The notes beneath the pieces were generated by a model. The model was not told where the DNA came from and did no database searches. It saw only the letters and a list, made by a program, of their open reading frames with translations. From NCBI RefSeq assembly GCF_019969845.1, contig NZ_JAHXYR010000005.1, forward strand, positions 124,001 to 188,000: a DNA stretch of 64,000 nt, read 5' to 3'. The position numbers were made by a program, and so were the translations under genes. Shown here piece after piece: positions 1 through 8,239 of the stretch (positions within the stretch are counted from its first letter, which is position 1; every line of letters begins with the position of its first letter). Origin of the DNA: Sphingobacterium sp. GVS05A (GTDB lineage Bacteria > Bacteroidota > Bacteroidia > Sphingobacteriales > Sphingobacteriaceae).

Positions 1-435
1 GGGAATGGCGACTTTGTGGACAGGCACCACTATGGAAAGATGGAAGATAAAGCCTTTCCGCAGCCGGACGAAAATCGGGCCGCATCGTTGGGCGAATTCG
101 GAGGAAAGGGTCTTTTTGTGCGCGACCATATGTGGCCCGTGGCAAATAACGCTTACGAGATCCTCATCAATAGGGATATACTCTCGGATACGTACGTCTA
201 CCTGCTCAATGAGATTGAACAGCGTATGTTGTACAGCGGTTTAAGCTGTGCGATCTTTACACAAACTTCAGATGTGGAGCATGAAATCAATGGGTTGGTG
301 ACCTATGATCGGCAGGTGGAAAAGTTCGACATGAAGAAAGTGAACGGGATAAATCAAGCAATCATCCACAACAGCGAAAGAATAGGCAAAAAGAAAAAGA
401 TCAGTTCAATTTCAAGGCTGTATCCGGTGGAGTAG
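1..435 (+). CDS. Glycoside hydrolase family 2 protein, C-terminal fragment
   Basis: The reading frame is open from the first base, so only the last 144 codons of a longer gene are present. The visible part contains the segment LGEFGGKGL, where GEFGG is typical of the acid/base-nucleophile region at the end of the GH2 TIM barrel. It continues through SCAIFTQTSDVEHEINGL and LVTYDR, the usual end of Bacteroidota GH2 exo-glycosidases of the beta-galactosidase/beta-mannosidase type. The substrate cannot be told from the fragment. A GTG at 16 is only an internal codon, not a start. The gene ends just before a strong hairpin shared with the convergent alcohol dehydrogenase gene. The family call rests on recognised motifs. 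Confidence 0.8.
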   Translation, partial: GNGDFVDRHHYGKMEDKAFPQPDENRAASLGEFGGKGLFVRDHMWPVANNAYEILINRDILSDTYVYLLNEIEQRMLYSGLSCAIFTQTSDVEHEINGLVTYDRQVEKFDMKKVNGINQAIIHNSERIGKKKKISSISRLYPVE

Positions 436-467
436 CTGTAGCCCAGTCCTGGGTAGCTCCTGTATAT

Positions 468-506
468 ATAAGCTGAGCGCACGATGTTGTAGTGCGCTCA
501 GCTTAT
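468..506. terminator. Bidirectional intrinsic terminator
   Basis: A perfect 15-bp inverted repeat (468-482 with 492-506, core AGCTGAGCGCAC) with a 9-nt loop lies between the convergent GH2 and alcohol dehydrogenase genes. A long GC-rich stem in this position fits a shared terminator, although the U-run is short. Confidence 0.75.
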
Positions 507-520
507 CAACTCAGCATGCG

Positions 521-1672
521 TTAACCGTTAAAAACAACACCTTCGTAACAAGCGTTATAGATGGCCTTGAGCTCTTCCAATACCGGAACCCGTGGGTTAA
601 ATCCTGTACATGGATCTAGCAACGCATTGTTGGTGATATAATCGATGTTTTTCTCCCAATCTGCTTTGGAAATACCAAATTCTTTGATGGACGAAATATT
701 GTTGACCTCAGCACGTAGCGTTTCAATGGCCTGTGCCAGTTCCTCTGCGGTTTCTTTGCCGATCACCTTCGCTAAATCAGGAAAACGTGTAGATACTTTG
801 GCATTGTAACGGATGACATTGGGTAGGAAGATCGCATTCGCAGCGCCATGGGGAATACCGTACAAAGCGCCTACTTGATGTGAGAGTGAGTGAACAATAC
901 CTAACCAGGCATTGTTAAATGCCAGACCAGCCATAAAGGATGCGTCGTGCATATTTTGTCGGGCCTGGATGTTTGTCGGGTTGCTGACCGCTTCTCTTAA
1001 GTTATTGAAAACTATTTCTAGACCGCCTTTGGCCAGTACATCTGCGTAATTGTCATCAATGTTCGATACATAGGCTTCCACACAGTGGGTCAGCGCATCC
1101 AGACCGGTATTTGCAGTGATATGCGCTGGCATGGAAGCACAGACTTCGCCGTCTACGATAGCGATATCGGGGGTCAGTTCGTAAGAAACAATAGGGTATT
1201 TGACGCCTTTTTCCCGGTCAGTGATGACCGCCAGGCCGGTTGTTTCGGTACCTGTACCACTCGTGGATGGGATAGCGATAAATTTCGCCTTGTTTCTCAG
1301 GCTAGGTACCGTAAAGGGTTTGACCAATGCGTCGAAATCTGCATCCGGATGTTCGTAGAATACCCACATCATTTTGGCGGCATCAATAGCCGAGCAGCCA
1401 CCAAGGCCAACGATCCAATCTGGTTGAAAGGCCAGCATCGCTTCAGCACCGCGAAAACTTGTCGCCGAGGATGGATCTTCCTCTACTCCCTCAAAAACGA
1501 ATGTTTCAAGGCCTGCTTCTTCCAAAAAAGCAATTGTTCTATCCAAGGTTCCGCTTTTACGCATCGAATTTCCTCCGGTCACGATGAAAGCTTTTTTACC
1601 CTTTACATGTTTCAGTTCTTCAAGGCTTCCCGCACCATGGAATACTTCGCCTGCAATAAATAATTTGCTCAT
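521..1672 (-). CDS. Iron-containing alcohol dehydrogenase
   Basis: A 383-residue protein, normal length for group III metal-dependent alcohol dehydrogenases. It has the nucleotide-binding loop GGCSAIDAAK (residues 91-100) and the PSTSGTGTE segment near 135-143. The metal site is complete: Asp192 and His196 in LDALTHC, then His261 and His275, with the same 14-residue spacing as in E. coli FucO. The enzyme should interconvert an alcohol and an aldehyde or ketone with NAD(P)H in the cytoplasm. The substrate is not predictable; family members include butanol, lactaldehyde and 1,3-propanediol dehydrogenases. It has its own -7 type promoter element and lies downstream of a same-strand AraC regulator that may control it. 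It overlaps an antisense open frame that is not a gene. Confidence 0.92.
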   Translation of the reverse strand: MSKLFIAGEVFHGAGSLEELKHVKGKKAFIVTGGNSMRKSGTLDRTIAFLEEAGLETFVFEGVEEDPSSATSFRGAEAMLAFQPDWIVGLGGCSAIDAAKMMWVFYEHPDADFDALVKPFTVPSLRNKAKFIAIPSTSGTGTETTGLAVITDREKGVKYPIVSYELTPDIAIVDGEVCASMPAHITANTGLDALTHCVEAYVSNIDDNYADVLAKGGLEIVFNNLREAVSNPTNIQARQNMHDASFMAGLAFNNAWLGIVHSLSHQVGALYGIPHGAANAIFLPNVIRYNAKVSTRFPDLAKVIGKETAEELAQAIETLRAEVNNISSIKEFGISKADWEKNIDYITNNALLDPCTGFNPRVPVLEELKAIYNACYEGVVFNG

Positions 1673-1697
1673 TTTTCTATCTTTAAATTTTATGTCG

Positions 1698-1705
1698 CAA
1701 AGATA
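1698..1705 (-). promoter_or_regulatory. Putative -7 promoter element of the alcohol dehydrogenase gene
   Basis: On the minus strand the sequence reads TATCTTTG, a perfect match to the Bacteroidota -7 consensus TAnnTTTG, 25 nt ahead of the start codon. No clear TTTG lies 19-21 nt further upstream, so the call rests on the -7 box and its position. Confidence 0.5.
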
Positions 1706-1741
1706 GGGTGGTCATAGGGCTCAGTTATTACACAAACGGGC

Positions 1742-2620
1742 CTACGTGTTATACATTTGAGCCAGCTCGTTCTGAAGCTGGGTGGGTGTTTCATTGAGTT
1801 TTGCTTTCACAAATTTGTTTAGTGCTGCCGGAGAGTTGAAACCCAGGTCAAAGGCAATTTCTTTGTGGGTAATATCGGCAAACATCAGCTGGCGTTTGAT
1901 CTCGGTCAGGATCCGGTTGTGAATGGTATTGATCGCCGTATCGCCGCAGTGTTTTTTGCTGATGGCATTTAGCCTTTTGGGGGTGATATGAAGCCGATCG
2001 GCATAATACTGCACCGATCGCTGTTCTTTGTAATTTTCATGCAGTAATTTTTTGAACTCGATATACAGATGTTGGTCTGCGGTCTTATTCCCCAGAACGG
2101 GATGCTGACCGTGTACCGATTCGATAAGTTTGAGCAAAAAGATCTTGATGTAAAAGCGTGCTTCTTCCTTGCGTACCAAACTCGGATGTTCATAGATATT
2201 TTTGATCAGCTGGATCGTATGTATACTTTCGGCAAATTCCGTTGCGGATAGGACCGTGTTATTCAGCTGGGTCGAAAGGTTGATGTTATAGGGACTCAAT
2301 TCGTTTTTGAGAATATCCGAACAGAATAATACCTCTTCAAATAAGATGATTTTGCCGGCCAACTGCTTCGAAATGGCCTGAATGGCGTGGACCTGGTTGG
2401 GGAAGATAACCGAAATCCGGCTGCTGTTCAGGATGTATTGCCGGTCTTCGATCTGTAGTTTTAAGTCGCCGCGCTGGATCACTAAAATGCAAAAGTGATC
2501 TTTTTGATGCGGTTCTGTATAGGCATGTATATGTTCAGCATCCAGATCAAATACCCGGAAAGATAGTTTCTCATCTTCTATTTTTTTGATCTGTTGTTTA
2601 AGCTGTAATCGTTCCATCAA
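1742..2620 (-). CDS. AraC family transcriptional regulator
   Basis: A 292-residue protein with an N-terminal cupin-like sensing half (about 20-130, containing FDLDAEHIHAYTEPH and a QVHAI segment) and a C-terminal pair of helix-turn-helix motifs (about 190-290). The second motif holds ITHKEIAFDLGFNSPAALNKFVK, the usual AraC signature with Phe-Asn-Ser replacing the common Phe-Ser-Ser. It should bind DNA as an activator in response to a small ligand. It sits 69 bp upstream of the alcohol dehydrogenase on the same strand, so that gene is the natural first candidate target. It has its own -7 box. The ligand is unknown. Confidence 0.9.
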   Translation of the reverse strand: MMERLQLKQQIKKIEDEKLSFRVFDLDAEHIHAYTEPHQKDHFCILVIQRGDLKLQIEDRQYILNSSRISVIFPNQVHAIQAISKQLAGKIILFEEVLFCSDILKNELSPYNINLSTQLNNTVLSATEFAESIHTIQLIKNIYEHPSLVRKEEARFYIKIFLLKLIESVHGQHPVLGNKTADQHLYIEFKKLLHENYKEQRSVQYYADRLHITPKRLNAISKKHCGDTAINTIHNRILTEIKRQLMFADITHKEIAFDLGFNSPAALNKFVKAKLNETPTQLQNELAQMYNT

Positions 2621-2646
2621 AAATTGCTGTTGTTTAAAAAGAAAGG

Positions 2647-2654
2647 CAAAGTTA
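2647..2654 (-). promoter_or_regulatory. Putative -7 promoter element of the AraC gene
   Basis: The minus strand reads TAACTTTG, a perfect TAnnTTTG match, 26 nt before the start codon of the AraC regulator. There is no convincing -33 TTTG. Confidence 0.45.
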
Positions 2655-2715
2655 GGGATTTAAATCCGGCGGCGAAGCCTTCGCGCCGGATAGATATTGG
2701 ATTTCTTTGTTCGGA

Positions 2716-4026
2716 TTAGGCTGTGCTGGCCTGTTGCGTACGGAGCAATCGCAGGTCGTCGGATGCTGGTAGTTCAAATACCTGCAGGTGAAAGTGTTTA
2801 ATGGCAGCCAATAGATGGTCAAAAATATCGGCCATTGTATCTTCGAAATAAGCCCATTGTGTACCCTTGGTAAACATGTAGAGTTCCAGCGGAATGCCGT
2901 ATTCACTAGGTGCGAGTTGGCGCACTAACAGGGTTAATTCTTGATGGATATTGGGGTTATGCTTGGCATAGGCGAGTACATAGGCCCTGAACAGACCGAT
3001 ATTGGTCATCCTGCGGCCATTGACGGGCGAGGAGCTGTCAGTATTCCAGGTTTTATTGTAATCAGCAATCTCGCGCTCCCGTTTTTCGATATAGGGAGTC
3101 AGCAAGCGGATCTTTTTTAATGCCGTGATTTCCTCCTCACTGAGGTAGCGCACCGAAGACATTTTAATGTTCAATGCCCGTTTTATCCGACGGCCGCCCG
3201 TCTCTTGCATCCCACGATAGTTTTTGAATGAATCGCTTAGCAAGGTATAGGTCGGTATGGTGACAATAGTCTTGTCCCAGTTCTGTATCTTCACATTGTT
3301 GAGGTTGATCTGTAGCACATCGCCGTCCACACCATATTTGGGCATTTCTATCCAGTCTCCCACGCGGACCGAGTCATTGGCCGAGACCTGAATACTGGCC
3401 ACAAAGCCCAGAATAGTGTCCTTAAATACCAGCATGAGGATGGCGGACGCAGCCCCCAGCGATACCAGAAAAGACCATGGCGAATTGCCCGTCAGGAGGG
3501 AAACGGCCAGCGTGCCGATTACAAAAATCAAAAAGATCTGTACCACCTGCAGGTAGCTGTCGATGGGCTTGTCTTTGAACGCATTGGAACTGCGAAAAAT
3601 ATCGCGGCAGGTTTTTAACAGGCTATTGACCAGATGATAGATGGTCAGCAACACTACGATATCCAGCAACTTGACAAGGGCAGCGGTAAGCACCGGAAAA
3701 CCAAGGAAGATCATTGGAAGTAGCTGCCGTGTGAGCAGCACGAGTATAGTGCGGCTCACGCGTACATGCACCTTGTTTTCCAAAAGAAAATCGTCCCATT
3801 TGGTTGAGGTGCGCCGGGCAATCCTGTTCAATGCGGAATAAAAGATCTTGCGCATGATGTAATCAAATGCATAGAGCAGCACCGCGAAAGCGAAAAGTAA
3901 TCCAGCGGCCGTAACAATATGTGCCTGCTGATCGGGTAAACCTAATTTGGCAAAGAGATCGAAAATGTACTGATAAATTGAACTTGTTGGTTGTTCACTG
4001 AAGTTAAGCATGTCTAAATTTTTCAT
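2716..4026 (-). CDS. MscS family mechanosensitive channel, YbdG-like
   Basis: The ATG at 4026 gives 436 residues; TTG 4038 would extend it by four, and ATG 4014 would shorten it. An N-terminal group of hydrophobic helices is followed by the pore-lining helix region (SLGAASAILMLVFKDTILGF) and the MscS beta domain (VRVGDWIEMPKYGVDGDV, then TIVTIPTYTLLSDSFKNY). The C-terminal segment around YGIPLELYMFTKGTQWAYFE is very like that of E. coli YbdG, a small-conductance channel that responds to mild hypo-osmotic shock. The protein sits in the inner membrane and releases solutes when membrane tension rises. It is divergent from the gpsA-ggpPS operon, which makes an osmolyte, so the two units could work as synthesis and release arms. 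That functional link is inferred. Confidence 0.9.
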   Translation of the reverse strand: MKNLDMLNFSEQPTSSIYQYIFDLFAKLGLPDQQAHIVTAAGLLFAFAVLLYAFDYIMRKIFYSALNRIARRTSTKWDDFLLENKVHVRVSRTILVLLTRQLLPMIFLGFPVLTAALVKLLDIVVLLTIYHLVNSLLKTCRDIFRSSNAFKDKPIDSYLQVVQIFLIFVIGTLAVSLLTGNSPWSFLVSLGAASAILMLVFKDTILGFVASIQVSANDSVRVGDWIEMPKYGVDGDVLQINLNNVKIQNWDKTIVTIPTYTLLSDSFKNYRGMQETGGRRIKRALNIKMSSVRYLSEEEITALKKIRLLTPYIEKREREIADYNKTWNTDSSSPVNGRRMTNIGLFRAYVLAYAKHNPNIHQELTLLVRQLAPSEYGIPLELYMFTKGTQWAYFEDTMADIFDHLLAAIKHFHLQVFELPASDDLRLLRTQQASTA

Positions 4027-4035
4027 ATGAACAGA

Positions 4036-4043
4036 CAAATTTA
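4036..4043 (-). promoter_or_regulatory. Putative -7 element upstream of the mechanosensitive channel gene
   Basis: The minus strand reads TAAATTTG, matching TAnnTTTG. It ends only 9 nt before ATG 4026, so if it is the true promoter the mRNA would be almost leaderless or translation would begin at ATG 4014. No -33 element is clear. Confidence 0.35.
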
Positions 4044-4109
4044 CGGAGAAATATAAAAACGGGTTTTGAGGTGAAAAATACCCCTTTACACCTATTTTTA
4101 CGCTTAAAG

Positions 4110-4141
4110 TTTGCTTATTGATTAATTTTTATTTATTTTTG
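4110..4141 (+). promoter_or_regulatory. Promoter of the gpsA-ggpPS operon
   Basis: TTTG (4110-4113), exactly 20 nt, then TATTTTTG (4134-4141) is a full match to the Bacteroidota housekeeping promoter. It would give a leader of about 55 nt before the TTG start of gpsA. Confidence 0.65.
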
Positions 4142-4204
4142 TAAATTAATAGATAACCCGATAGCGAAAATTTTCTGTTTCGCGTCTTAAAAACCCCCAA
4201 CGAT

Positions 4205-5194
4205 TTGAATGAGATTAGTGTGATAGGTGGTGGGAGTTGGGCCACGGCCCTGGTTAAAATTTTGACAGAAAATAGCATTTATACCAACTGGTACATGCGG
4301 CGTTCCGAGCAGGTGCGCGCGATAAACCAGGATGCTATTAACCCTGACTACCTATCGTTTTTAAAACTTGACAACACAAAAATTTATGCGTCCGATCAGC
4401 TGGACGAGATCGTGGCCCGATCGAAAGTAATTCTTTTCGTCGTGCCCAGTGCGCATCTGGACAGTGTTTGCGCCGCAATCCCCAAAGAGGACCTTGCTGA
4501 AAAATTTGTCATCACTGCCATCAAAGGGACCGTCGGCCCTGACAATCTTCTCCCAAGTGCTTACCTCGCCCGGTATTTTGAGCTGAATGATTTTCAGCAG
4601 GCGATCATTGCAGGGCCTTGCCATGCCGAAGAAATCGCGCGGAACAAGAAAACCTATATGACCCTGTGTGGTCCGAATGAAACCTTTATCAGTAAGATTG
4701 CCAAGGGCTTCGCTTCAAGCTATATGCAGGTGAATTATAGTCCCGACATACTGGGCGTGGAGTACGCAGCCATTTACAAAAATGTGGTCGGTATTGTCTG
4801 TGGCATGGCCGAAGGACTGCATTATGGTGACAATTTTATGGCGGTGCTAGTCGCTAATGCCATTGACGAACTGGGGCTACTGCTTCGTGCTGTTGGTGCG
4901 CCCGATGTCCGGCTGGGCAGCTCTACCTATTTGGGCGACTTATTGGTGACGGGTTACTCCGCACATAGCCGCAACCGGACTTTTGGTAAATACCTTGGCC
5001 AGGGATATTCGGTTTTCGAGGCCCGCCAACTTATGGGTATGGTTGCCGAAGGATATTTTGCAACCAAGGGGCTGATGGCGACGGTCACGAGCCTTGGACT
5101 CAATTTACCCTTGTTACAGACAGCCTACCGTGTGCTATACAACCATATGGCTGCAATTGATGAATTTAAACTTTTAGAAAGGAATATAAGATAA
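4205..5194 (+). CDS. gpsA: NAD(P)H-dependent glycerol-3-phosphate dehydrogenase
   Basis: A 329-residue cytoplasmic enzyme that reduces dihydroxyacetone phosphate to sn-glycerol-3-phosphate. The N-terminal Rossmann loop is VIGGGSWATAL. The catalytic half contains the expected lysine region (EYAAIYKNVVGIVCGMAEGL) and the substrate-binding GSSTYLGDLLVTGYSAHSRNR stretch. TTG at 4205 is taken as the start because the frame has no upstream ATG before a stop at 4154, and a later GTG would cut into the first beta strand. It is followed after 1 nt by the HAD-GT20 gene, so the two are surely cotranscribed. Because glycerol-3-phosphate is the acceptor for glucosylglycerol-phosphate synthase, this copy is probably dedicated to osmolyte synthesis rather than only to phospholipids. 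Confidence 0.93.
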   Translation: MNEISVIGGGSWATALVKILTENSIYTNWYMRRSEQVRAINQDAINPDYLSFLKLDNTKIYASDQLDEIVARSKVILFVVPSAHLDSVCAAIPKEDLAEKFVITAIKGTVGPDNLLPSAYLARYFELNDFQQAIIAGPCHAEEIARNKKTYMTLCGPNETFISKIAKGFASSYMQVNYSPDILGVEYAAIYKNVVGIVCGMAEGLHYGDNFMAVLVANAIDELGLLLRAVGAPDVRLGSSTYLGDLLVTGYSAHSRNRTFGKYLGQGYSVFEARQLMGMVAEGYFATKGLMATVTSLGLNLPLLQTAYRVLYNHMAAIDEFKLLERNIR

Positions 5195-5195
5195 T

Positions 5196-7445
5196 ATGCT
5201 ATTAGCAACAGATTTAGACGGAACTTTTTTAGGTGGAAAGATGGAAGACCGCCTCAGATTATATAGACTGATCAAGGCCAGCCCGAATATGCAGCTGGTT
5301 TTTGTAACCGGACGAGGACTGGAGTCGGTATTGCCGCTACTGAGCGATCCGCTCATTCCGGTGCCGGACTTCATTATAGCGGATGTAGGCGCCACGGTCG
5401 TTAACGGCCATAGCCTGGAAGCGATTGAGCCGCTGCAGAGTGAGATTGAGGAAAAATGGCCGCAGACTTATGCAATCCGGGCAGCGCTGGAGGAAATACC
5501 GCAGTTGAATTACCAACATGTACCGCAGCAGCGCCGCAGTTCATTTTATTATGAAGCCGGGGTTGACCATAGTCTGGTGCAGCAGGTGGCTGATAGGTAT
5601 GACTGTGATATTATTACTTCAGCCGATAAATACCTGGACTTGCTCCCCAGAGGTGTCAATAAGGGGACAACATTAAAGAAGCTGGTTGAATTTTTGGCCG
5701 TCGATCCGGATGATGTGATGGTGGCCGGTGATACCCTTAATGACCTGGCTTTATTTCAGATCGGTTTTCGGGGTGTTGCGGTCGGAAAGTCCGAACCGGG
5801 CTTGCTGCAGGCCATTGATCAATTGGATACAGCGTACAGCGCAGAAGCTGCCGGGGCGGGCGGTATACTGGAATATATGGGCAAATACCGCCCGTTTCAG
5901 CAGTTGATTCGTGGAGAACAAAAATTAGTGCCTCAAAAAAGAAAGTCCAAAAAATCCGATCAGCTGGTGATGGTCTACCATCGGCTGCCTTTTGAAAAGG
6001 AATCGGTCAATGGTAAGACGGTGCGGGTAGCACCCAAAAGCCCAAATGGCATTATTCCCTCGCTGCTGGGCTTATTTGAAAAAGGACGATCCGGTCTCTG
6101 GATCGGGGAGGAAGTCATCCAGCAGGATGGGCAGCCGGTTCCAAATCAGCTGGTGGATGAAAGCCGGTACCCTAATCTAGTCGCTTCCACCATATCGCTG
6201 TCAAAAGAGGATATCGATAAGTTTTATCGTGTATTCTCCAAGGAGGCGTTCTGGCCGACGATCTTTTCCTTTGTGGACCGGGCAAAGTTCAACCACGAGG
6301 ACTGGGACCATTACCTGATGATCAACAAGCGCTTTGCCGAGCGGATCGCTCGCGAGGCCGACGAGGAGGCGCTGGTCTGGATCCATGAGTATAATCTGTG
6401 GATGGTACCTTCTTTTTTAAAGACCATGCGTCCCGATCTGAAAATTGGCTTTTTTCACCATACGGCATTTCCGGCAGCAGATATTTTTAATATTATTCCC
6501 TGGCGCAAGGAGATCATCGGCAGCCTGCTGCTCTGTGATTTTGTCAGTTTTCATATCCCACGTTATGTGGAGAATTTTGTGGATGTGATCCGCAGTCATA
6601 CGCCGTTTAAAGTGGTCAAAAAAGTAGATGTCGCCAATCAGTTTCTGACCTATAGTTGTGCGCTCGGTGTCGATCAGATGACCAAGATCATTGAGGTGGA
6701 CGGGCGGCAGATCAGGCTGGGGGCACAGCCGGTGGGTGTCAACAGGGATCATATCGAACAGATTTTGACGGATGATAACGTGAAAGCGGAGATCCATACG
6801 CTCAAAGAGCGCAAAGCTGAATCGGGAATAACGCGTATCATATCCATCGAGCGCCTGGATTATGTCAAAGGACCATTGGAAAAAATTCAGGCTTTTGGCG
6901 AATTTCTTGCCGAGTATCCGGAATTTAGGGGCAAGATTGAACTGGTCAATGTCTGTACACCGCCATCGCAAGGGATGACGATCTATGATGAAATACGCGA
7001 CCAGGTGAATCAGGCCGTGGGTGAGATCAATGGTAAATATGCGACGATGAACTGGACCCCGATCCAATATTTTTACAGGGCACTGCCCTTTGAGGAAGTG
7101 GTCAAGCACTATGCGTTGAGCGATATTGCTTGGATTACGCCTTTGCGTGACGGGCTGAATCTGGTCGCCAAGGAATATATTGCAACGCATGGACTACTGG
7201 AAACTGCTGGGGTCCTTGTGCTTTCGGAATTTGCAGGTGCTTCGGTTGAGTTGCCCTATGCTATATTGACCAATCCCTATGACCGCAAGAGCATGAAAGA
7301 TGCGCTGTTGAAAGCATTGGTCATGGAACCCGGAGAGGCTCAGGTCAGAGCGCGTAGGCTGTATGAGCATATTGAGCACTACGATATCCATTATTGGGGG
7401 CGGGATTTTGTCAAAGAGCTCGAGAAATCGGGTAAGCGCCCATAA
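5196..7445 (+). CDS. ggpPS: Bifunctional glucosylglycerol-phosphate synthase/phosphatase (HAD-GT20 fusion)
   Basis: A 749-residue two-domain protein. Residues 1-235 are a HAD phosphatase of the sucrose-phosphatase/Cof type: DLDGT (6-10), the VTGR loop (37-40), Lys156 and GDTLND (178-183). Residues about 255-749 are a GT20 glycosyltransferase. Several signatures look like glucosylglycerol-phosphate synthase rather than OtsA: YHRLPFE (261-267), KSPNGIIPSL, EYNLWMVP near 400 and FHHTAFPAADIFNIIPWR. The predicted path is ADP- or UDP-glucose plus glycerol-3-phosphate to glucosylglycerol phosphate, then dephosphorylation to glucosylglycerol. A similar N-HAD/C-GT20 order is known for GgpPS of Stenotrophomonas rhizophila. 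The upstream gpsA supplies the acceptor. In the WIHEYNLW segment the usual Asp is Glu. A trehalose-6-phosphate synthase/phosphatase is the main alternative. Confidence 0.82.
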   Translation: MLLATDLDGTFLGGKMEDRLRLYRLIKASPNMQLVFVTGRGLESVLPLLSDPLIPVPDFIIADVGATVVNGHSLEAIEPLQSEIEEKWPQTYAIRAALEEIPQLNYQHVPQQRRSSFYYEAGVDHSLVQQVADRYDCDIITSADKYLDLLPRGVNKGTTLKKLVEFLAVDPDDVMVAGDTLNDLALFQIGFRGVAVGKSEPGLLQAIDQLDTAYSAEAAGAGGILEYMGKYRPFQQLIRGEQKLVPQKRKSKKSDQLVMVYHRLPFEKESVNGKTVRVAPKSPNGIIPSLLGLFEKGRSGLWIGEEVIQQDGQPVPNQLVDESRYPNLVASTISLSKEDIDKFYRVFSKEAFWPTIFSFVDRAKFNHEDWDHYLMINKRFAERIAREADEEALVWIHEYNLWMVPSFLKTMRPDLKIGFFHHTAFPAADIFNIIPWRKEIIGSLLLCDFVSFHIPRYVENFVDVIRSHTPFKVVKKVDVANQFLTYSCALGVDQMTKIIEVDGRQIRLGAQPVGVNRDHIEQILTDDNVKAEIHTLKERKAESGITRIISIERLDYVKGPLEKIQAFGEFLAEYPEFRGKIELVNVCTPPSQGMTIYDEIRDQVNQAVGEINGKYATMNWTPIQYFYRALPFEEVVKHYALSDIAWITPLRDGLNLVAKEYIATHGLLETAGVLVLSEFAGASVELPYAILTNPYDRKSMKDALLKALVMEPGEAQVRARRLYEHIEHYDIHYWGRDFVKELEKSGKRP

Positions 7446-7453
7446 ATAACAAA

Positions 7454-7476
7454 GCGGGGGCTAATCTAGCCCCCGC
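7454..7476 (+). terminator. Terminator of the gpsA-ggpPS operon
   Basis: A very GC-rich hairpin (GCGGGGGCT at 7454-7462 pairing with 7468-7476, small loop) begins 8 nt after the ggpPS stop codon. A T-containing but not pure T tail follows. Confidence 0.75.
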
Positions 7477-7520
7477 AGTTATTTAACGCAATAAGCCAAG
7501 AGTTAAACTGGCGGTATAGC

Positions 7521-7584
7521 GTGACCGGCCTCTTTCAATGGTCACCAGAGACTGGAAAAGGCAGCCTCCTCTGGCTGCCTTTCC
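7521..7584. terminator. Pair of hairpins; the second fits a minus-strand terminator
   Basis: GTGACC (7521-7526) pairs with GGTCAC (7540-7545). Then AAAGGCAGCC (7557-7566) pairs with GGCTGCCTTT (7573-7582). Read on the minus strand the second hairpin ends in CCTTTTCC, suiting termination of the small convergent gene at 7696-7944. The two stem-loops in series could alternatively belong to a small structured RNA; the interval 7446-7695 holds no supported gene. Confidence 0.45.
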
Positions 7585-7695
7585 TCGCGCGTGTATTTTA
7601 CCGTAATCATCCAGTTGTGCTGCATCCTTCTAACAGGTTAGTGAAACAACACATTCTTCCGATTGCGTATTGAATTATAAATTGATCAAACGATA

Positions 7696-7944
7696 TTAAT
7701 GGCTCAGCTGTAATTTTCCGATAAAGGGGCGGCTATCGATCGTCCTAATAGCTTCTTTAATGGAATAGCATAGTTGGTAGTTTTCGCTCAGCATTTTTTT
7801 GCTAGATTCTATTTTGTCGTTTTCAACCTTATCGACAACCCAGGTTGGGTTTAACGGATCTGAATTAAATTTGGTGATTAATACTGTAAATCCTTCTTTC
7901 TGAGCACTGATTAAAGTGTCTTTTGTGATGTCTACTATTTTCAT
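7696..7944 (-). CDS. Hypothetical small protein
   Basis: An 82-residue frame with ATG start and balanced composition, no signal peptide and no membrane segment. It begins with a strand-like MKIVDITKDTLISAQKEGF and contains PTWVVDKV and a lysine/serine-rich middle part. I do not recognise a family. It is supported by convergent placement against the ggpPS operon with terminator-like hairpins between them, but no consensus promoter is visible, so it is a moderate-confidence gene. Confidence 0.5.
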   Translation of the reverse strand: MKIVDITKDTLISAQKEGFTVLITKFNSDPLNPTWVVDKVENDKIESSKKMLSENYQLCYSIKEAIRTIDSRPFIGKLQLSH

Positions 7945-8180
7945 ATTGAGATAATATACGAAAAAAAAGGAAATAGGGTTTGCTTAGTTTAGTTGATGGC
8001 CTTGTCAACATCCTCACAATTGAACGAAAATATACCTTCTTTAATGGATCCGGGCCTAAAATTAGCAGGTTCAGCGATCGGTCTATCCATCGTGAAGCTG
8101 ATCGCAAAATAAATTAAATGTAACTAAAGTCGATCTGTATCTGCATTATTTTACAGGTTTCATTAGAAATCCATCATAAA

Positions 8181-8211
8181 TTGACTTTCCTAAAAATAAA
8201 GCCTAATTTTG
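8181..8211 (+). promoter_or_regulatory. Promoter of the first sigma/FecR/SusCD operon
   Basis: TTG (8181-8183), 20 nt, then TAATTTTG (8204-8211) matches the Bacteroidota promoter pattern and lies 28 nt before the sigma factor ATG. The rest of the 7945-8239 gap shows nothing coding. Confidence 0.6.
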
Positions 8212-8239
8212 AGTGATCAACAATAACTAAACCATCAGA

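Noticed and set aside
1085..1663. 192-codon plus-strand frame opposite the alcohol dehydrogenase
   Set aside because: It is antisense to a well-conserved enzyme gene, shows no family motif, and has a composition typical of a shadow frame.
6417..7190. 257-codon minus-strand frame within ggpPS
   Set aside because: It runs antisense to the conserved GT20 domain and has no recognised domain.
5196..7445. Trehalose-6-phosphate synthase/phosphatase (OtsA/OtsB)
   Set aside because: It is possible, because GT20 includes OtsA, but the HAD domain comes first, the YHR-P and DYNLWMVP-like motifs fit GgpS, and gpsA is in the same operon.
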